Below are positions 61,064 to 63,453 of a stretch of DNA of 63,453 nucleotides, one piece after another. How positions within the stretch are numbered: the stretch's first letter is position 1; each line of letters begins with the position of its first letter. This DNA is from Sphingomonas sp. PAMC 26621 (GTDB lineage Bacteria > Pseudomonadota > Alphaproteobacteria > Sphingomonadales > Sphingomonadaceae): contig NZ_AIDW01000061.1 of NCBI RefSeq assembly GCF_000251145.1, positions 1 to 63,453 of the forward strand, read 5' to 3'. The notes under the pieces were generated by a model. It was not told the origin of the DNA. It searched no databases and worked only from the letters and a program-made list of their open reading frames with translations. The position numbers and the translations under genes were made by a program.

Positions 61064-61695
61064 GCCACCTTCGCTTTATCGTATAGGCGTATAGCTGTAT
61101 ACTCGTATAGTCTGTTGATTTCTGCTGCGGCCGGTCCGTTCGGCTCAAACTCTTGCACCGCTTGTCCTAAGGCTTGCGCGCGGAAGAACGCTTTGCGGTT
61201 GCCGATCGTCACTGGGCAGATCGAGGCTCCCAACTCCTCCACGGCTTTCATCGCATCGCCCGTCTCTTGGCCTTGGGGCGGCACGAATGTCAGTACGACG
61301 GCGAAGGCACGATCGAGCTGGCGCACCACGTCGAGCGTGTGCGTCATGCTCATGGTGTCGAAAACGGCGGTCTTGGTCGGCACAAGGATAAAGTCCGCAT
61401 GGCGTGCGGCTTCATAAGCAACGTCACGTGCCACCGCCGCCCCGTCGATCACAACAAGATCAGTGCCGGCGTCGGCACAGGCTTTGAGCATGGTTGCCAG
61501 TCGTACCGGCTGGATTGAAGCGACAGCGGGCGTGTCGAGCTGGCGCACGTCCTTCCAGAACGACGCCGTTGCCTGCGGGTCGAGGTCGATGATCGCGGTT
61601 TCCTTGCCGGCCTGCTCGGCCGCCACGGCAAGGCACGTCGCTAGCGTCGTTTTACCGACACCGCCCTTCTGCGACAGGATGGCTAGAACCTTCAT
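61060..61695 (-). CDS. parA: Plasmid partition ATPase ParA
   Basis: 211 aa. The deviant Walker A is SQKGGVGKTTLA (residues 8-19), followed by IIDLDPQATAS and VVIDGAAV. Short, ParF-type without an N-terminal HTH, so the small partner probably does the DNA binding. AGGAG precedes the ATG by seven bases. The 3' codons contain the repeat array 61080-61110. Confidence 0.93.
   Translation of the reverse strand: MKVLAILSQKGGVGKTTLATCLAVAAEQAGKETAIIDLDPQATASFWKDVRQLDTPAVASIQPVRLATMLKACADAGTDLVVIDGAAVARDVAYEAARHADFILVPTKTAVFDTMSMTHTLDVVRQLDRAFAVVLTFVPPQGQETGDAMKAVEELGASICPVTIGNRKAFFRAQALGQAVQEFEPNGPAAAEINRLYEYTAIRLYDKAKVA
61080..61110. repeat. CGTATAG repeat array inside the parA 3' end
   Basis: Four CGTATA or TGTATA units at 8 to 9-base spacing. 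They encode the last residues of ParA (LYEYTAIRLYD), so the site is both coding and potentially a binding site for the partition protein. Confidence 0.65.
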
Positions 61696-61708
61696 TATAT
61701 GCTCCTAG

Positions 61709-61733
61709 GAGTATAGTCCTATACGTGTATACA
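61709..61733. promoter_or_regulatory. Repeat array upstream of parA
   Basis: GAGTATAGTCCTATAC and CGTGTATAC, the same GTATA-type motif, lie 14 to 38 bases before the parA start. It is a likely operator or centromere. Confidence 0.6.
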
Positions 61734-62241
61734 TAAATATGATTGGCCGGGAAAGGAAGGTTTCACTGCTCCGGATCGCCTTCGCTATCTTCCAGAGGTT
61801 CGTGCCGCATCGCGCCATGGCCCACGGTCGGGCAAAGCGGACCACCGATCGTCTCCAGCCATTTCCGGGCGGTCCGCACGGTATACCCGTAGGGGCGAGA
61901 CGCCGATCGGCGGCTCGACTGAAGCGAAGCGGAGATGGAGCGCGACCCGGCACGGGCACATCGATGTCCCTCCGTATACTTGTATACAGTCTGCGAGTTC
62001 TGATCGGGACACGATCGGCGCGGCCAGCGTCTACCCGATTGGGAACATGGCGCGGGAAGATCGCTCATTTTCGCCGTGCCAGGCCCTAAAGCTTAGAAAA
62101 AGCGGACAACCGCAATGACTGTTGTCGGAAGGAAAAGCTGTCGTCCGGCTCCTGCTCACAAGCAGACATGCGGTCGGCCGATCGCGCTAACCGTTACACC
62201 TAACTCACAGGGTCTGGCCGGGAGCGGCGCTATTAACTTTC
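61734..62241. other. Gene-poor stretch after the par region
   Basis: A further CGTATACTTGTATAC pair occurs at 61973-61988. Minus-strand frames 61763-62068 and 61785-62012 exist but have no recognisable family. I do not call a gene. Confidence 0.35.
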
Positions 62242-62778
62242 TTATGGGGCATCAGGCCTGGCTGGGGGAGAAGCGGTAAAACGGATGCCGATCGAGTACG
62301 TCCCGTTGTAGCCGTCAGCGGAACTTGGCTGAAGTCCAACATAGACTGGCTTATGAACCAAGCCCTGAAGCGGATGCGCGCCACACCCATCCTTCTGACA
62401 ATTCCAGGCACTACCCCCAGATGTCTCAGCGTTGAGCGATAGCGTATCGCTCTCGATCAGGAATGTTGCTGCGGGAGCAAACGGCAGATTAGTAGGGCGT
62501 CGCAGTTTAGCGTGGATGTTGCCCACCAGAATGAGGACACACGCGGTCGGATTAGCTGACGCAATCCTGGTCCATTCGGACGCCATCATCAGTTCGTAAT
62601 AATGCTAATCCATCGTAAACGCGGCATCCGGCTGCGTGGCGTAGATTTGAATCTGCATCCCCGCTGCGCGCATTTCTCGCAGACGGTTGAGTAGCGCGAG
62701 CATCGCTGTACTAGACCTTCCGTCCGCAAGGGACTTGTCCCACATGGAATTCTTAAGCAATTCAACCTGGTCCGGCAT
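62242..62778 (-). pseudogene. Hypothetical protein gene with an in-frame stop and missing 5' part
   Basis: Two pieces lie in the same minus-strand frame: MPDQVELLKNSMWDKSLADG... (to 62605) and HYYELMMASEWTRIASANPT... (62242-62604), separated only by TAG at 62605-62607. The TAG replaces what is probably a Gln codon. The N-terminus is cut by the IS3-type left end at 62781. The part with VLILVGNIHAKL and NAETSGGSAWNCQKDGCG resembles large hypothetical proteins I have seen in sphingomonads, of unproven function. Confidence 0.6.
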
Positions 62779-62780
62779 AG

Positions 62781-62896
62781 TGAACCGCCCCGGGTTTGTC
62801 GGAGGCTCCAACTCCTGAGAAGGTGGAGCCATGACGAGCAAGACGACCAACAAGTTTGCGCCCGAAGTCCGCGAGCGAGCGGTGCGGATGGTTGAG
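62781..62896 (+). mobile_element. Left end of an IS3-family element
   Basis: TGAACCGCCCCGGGT at 62781 is a typical IS3 end. ATG at 62831 opens the orfA start MTSKTTNKFAPEVRERAVRM. The frame is cut near 62896 where IS630-type sequence begins. Confidence 0.75.
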
Positions 62897-63453
62897 CTCG
62901 GGACATTTCGACGGGATCGCGACGATGGAAATGTTGAAGGGAAGCTCGAGCTTCGGCGTCATGTGCCAGCCAGCCTGGTCCATCAGCACCACGGCGTGGG
63001 CGCCTGGCGCGACATGCAGGGATATCTCGGCCAGATGCAGGCTCATCGTCTCGGTATTGCAGAACGGCAGGACGAGGCCGGCCTCCTTGCCCTCCTGCGG
63101 GCAGATTGCGCCGAAGATATAGGCCGATTTGGTGCGTTGATCATGCGGCGCCGAGGGCCGCGTCCCGCGCTTGGCCCATCGTCGCGTGATCTTGTTCTTT
63201 TGTCCGACCCTGGCCTCGTCCTGGAACCAGATCTCTATCGGTGTACCGCGCGCGAGCGTGGCTTTGACCGTGTCCAGCTCAGCGGCAAAGCCCCCTTTTT
63301 GAAGGCTGCGATCGCCTCGGGATCCTGCGCATGGTGCTTGGGTCGAGCGGATAATTTCCGATAGCCCAGCGCACGAAGCTCCCGGCTCAGCGTCGGCCTC
63401 GAAACCGACACGGAGAAATCGTCCCACAGCATCTGCGCCCAGGTCGATGATCC
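62897..63453 (-). mobile_element. IS630-family transposase fragment, truncated at both ends
   Basis: Minus-strand frames give SRPTLSRELRALGYRKLSAR (63235-63432), then after an AAAAAGGGGG slip or deletion IEIWFQDEARVGQKNKITRR (first D of DDE), AVVLMDQAGWHM (second D) and PSKCPELN. The E and the end are lost at the IS3 join. The upstream part runs off the window. Confidence 0.8.

Noticed and set aside
61763..62068. Minus-strand small frame after parA
   Set aside because: It has no ribosome binding site, family or convincing composition, so it was not called as a gene.
1..63453. tRNA, rRNA or CRISPR loci
   Set aside because: I saw no cloverleaf with GTTCGA-type arms in context, no rRNA sequence, and no regular 28-37-base repeats.

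Overview
The window looks like a plasmid, or the backbone part of a larger replicon, from a sphingomonad-type alphaproteobacterium. The reasons are the high GC content, the large TonB-dependent receptors, and flagellar genes of alphaproteobacterial type (FlbT, MotE, a DUF6468-type protein, an FlbD-like regulator). A Rep_3-like initiator with 22-bp iterons, ParA with a small partner, a MobQ-type relaxase with a candidate oriT, and a MucR/HU pair complete the picture. No rRNA, tRNA or CRISPR array was seen.

Layout. Bases 1-4.9 kb hold a small conserved ORF, an AbiEi/AbiEii (type IV) toxin-antitoxin pair and a pile-up of insertion-sequence debris (IS701-like, IS5-like) that cuts an HWE-type histidine kinase. 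Bases 4.9-13.6 kb carry two TonB-dependent receptors, a methyl-accepting chemotaxis protein and a DUF2332 protein. Bases 13.7-15.25 kb contain an ISL3-type remnant and an intact IS903-like element with an exact 9-bp target duplication. Bases 15.2-45.7 kb are a flagellar island: an HTH regulator, a sigma-70-family factor, then export, rod, hook, filament, switch and stator-associated genes. The island is interrupted by a decayed transposase at 36.0-37.1 kb. Several flagellar operons share a CCTATAAT-like element just upstream.

Bases 46.2-50.8 kb hold an MHYT-GGDEF-EAL protein and a group of small stress-type proteins (CsbD, a secreted PepSY-like protein, a glycine-rich membrane protein). From 50.9 kb on is the plasmid backbone: relaxase, oriT, MobC/TraD-like protein, a long VirD4/TraG-type coupling protein, MucR and HU. 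A wrecked second VirD4-like copy and an IS5-type element follow, then the iteron origin, repA, and the parA operon flanked by GTATA-type repeats. The window ends in fragments of a broken hypothetical gene, an IS3 left end and an IS630 transposase.

How it works together. The flagellar island encodes hook, filament, rod, outer ring, the FliM/FliN switch, FliI/FliJ/FlhA and motor accessory proteins. It lacks recognisable FliG, FliE, FliP/Q/R, FlhB, FlgB/C/I, FliH, FliD and MotA/B, so it must depend on genes elsewhere or be non-functional as it stands. Its regulators are unusual: an FlbD-like protein with altered GAFTGA and Walker B motifs, a dedicated sigma-70-family factor, and FlbT together with a flagellin leader that can form two hairpins. 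The plasmid looks mobilizable (relaxase, oriT, coupling protein) but shows no mating-pair formation genes here.
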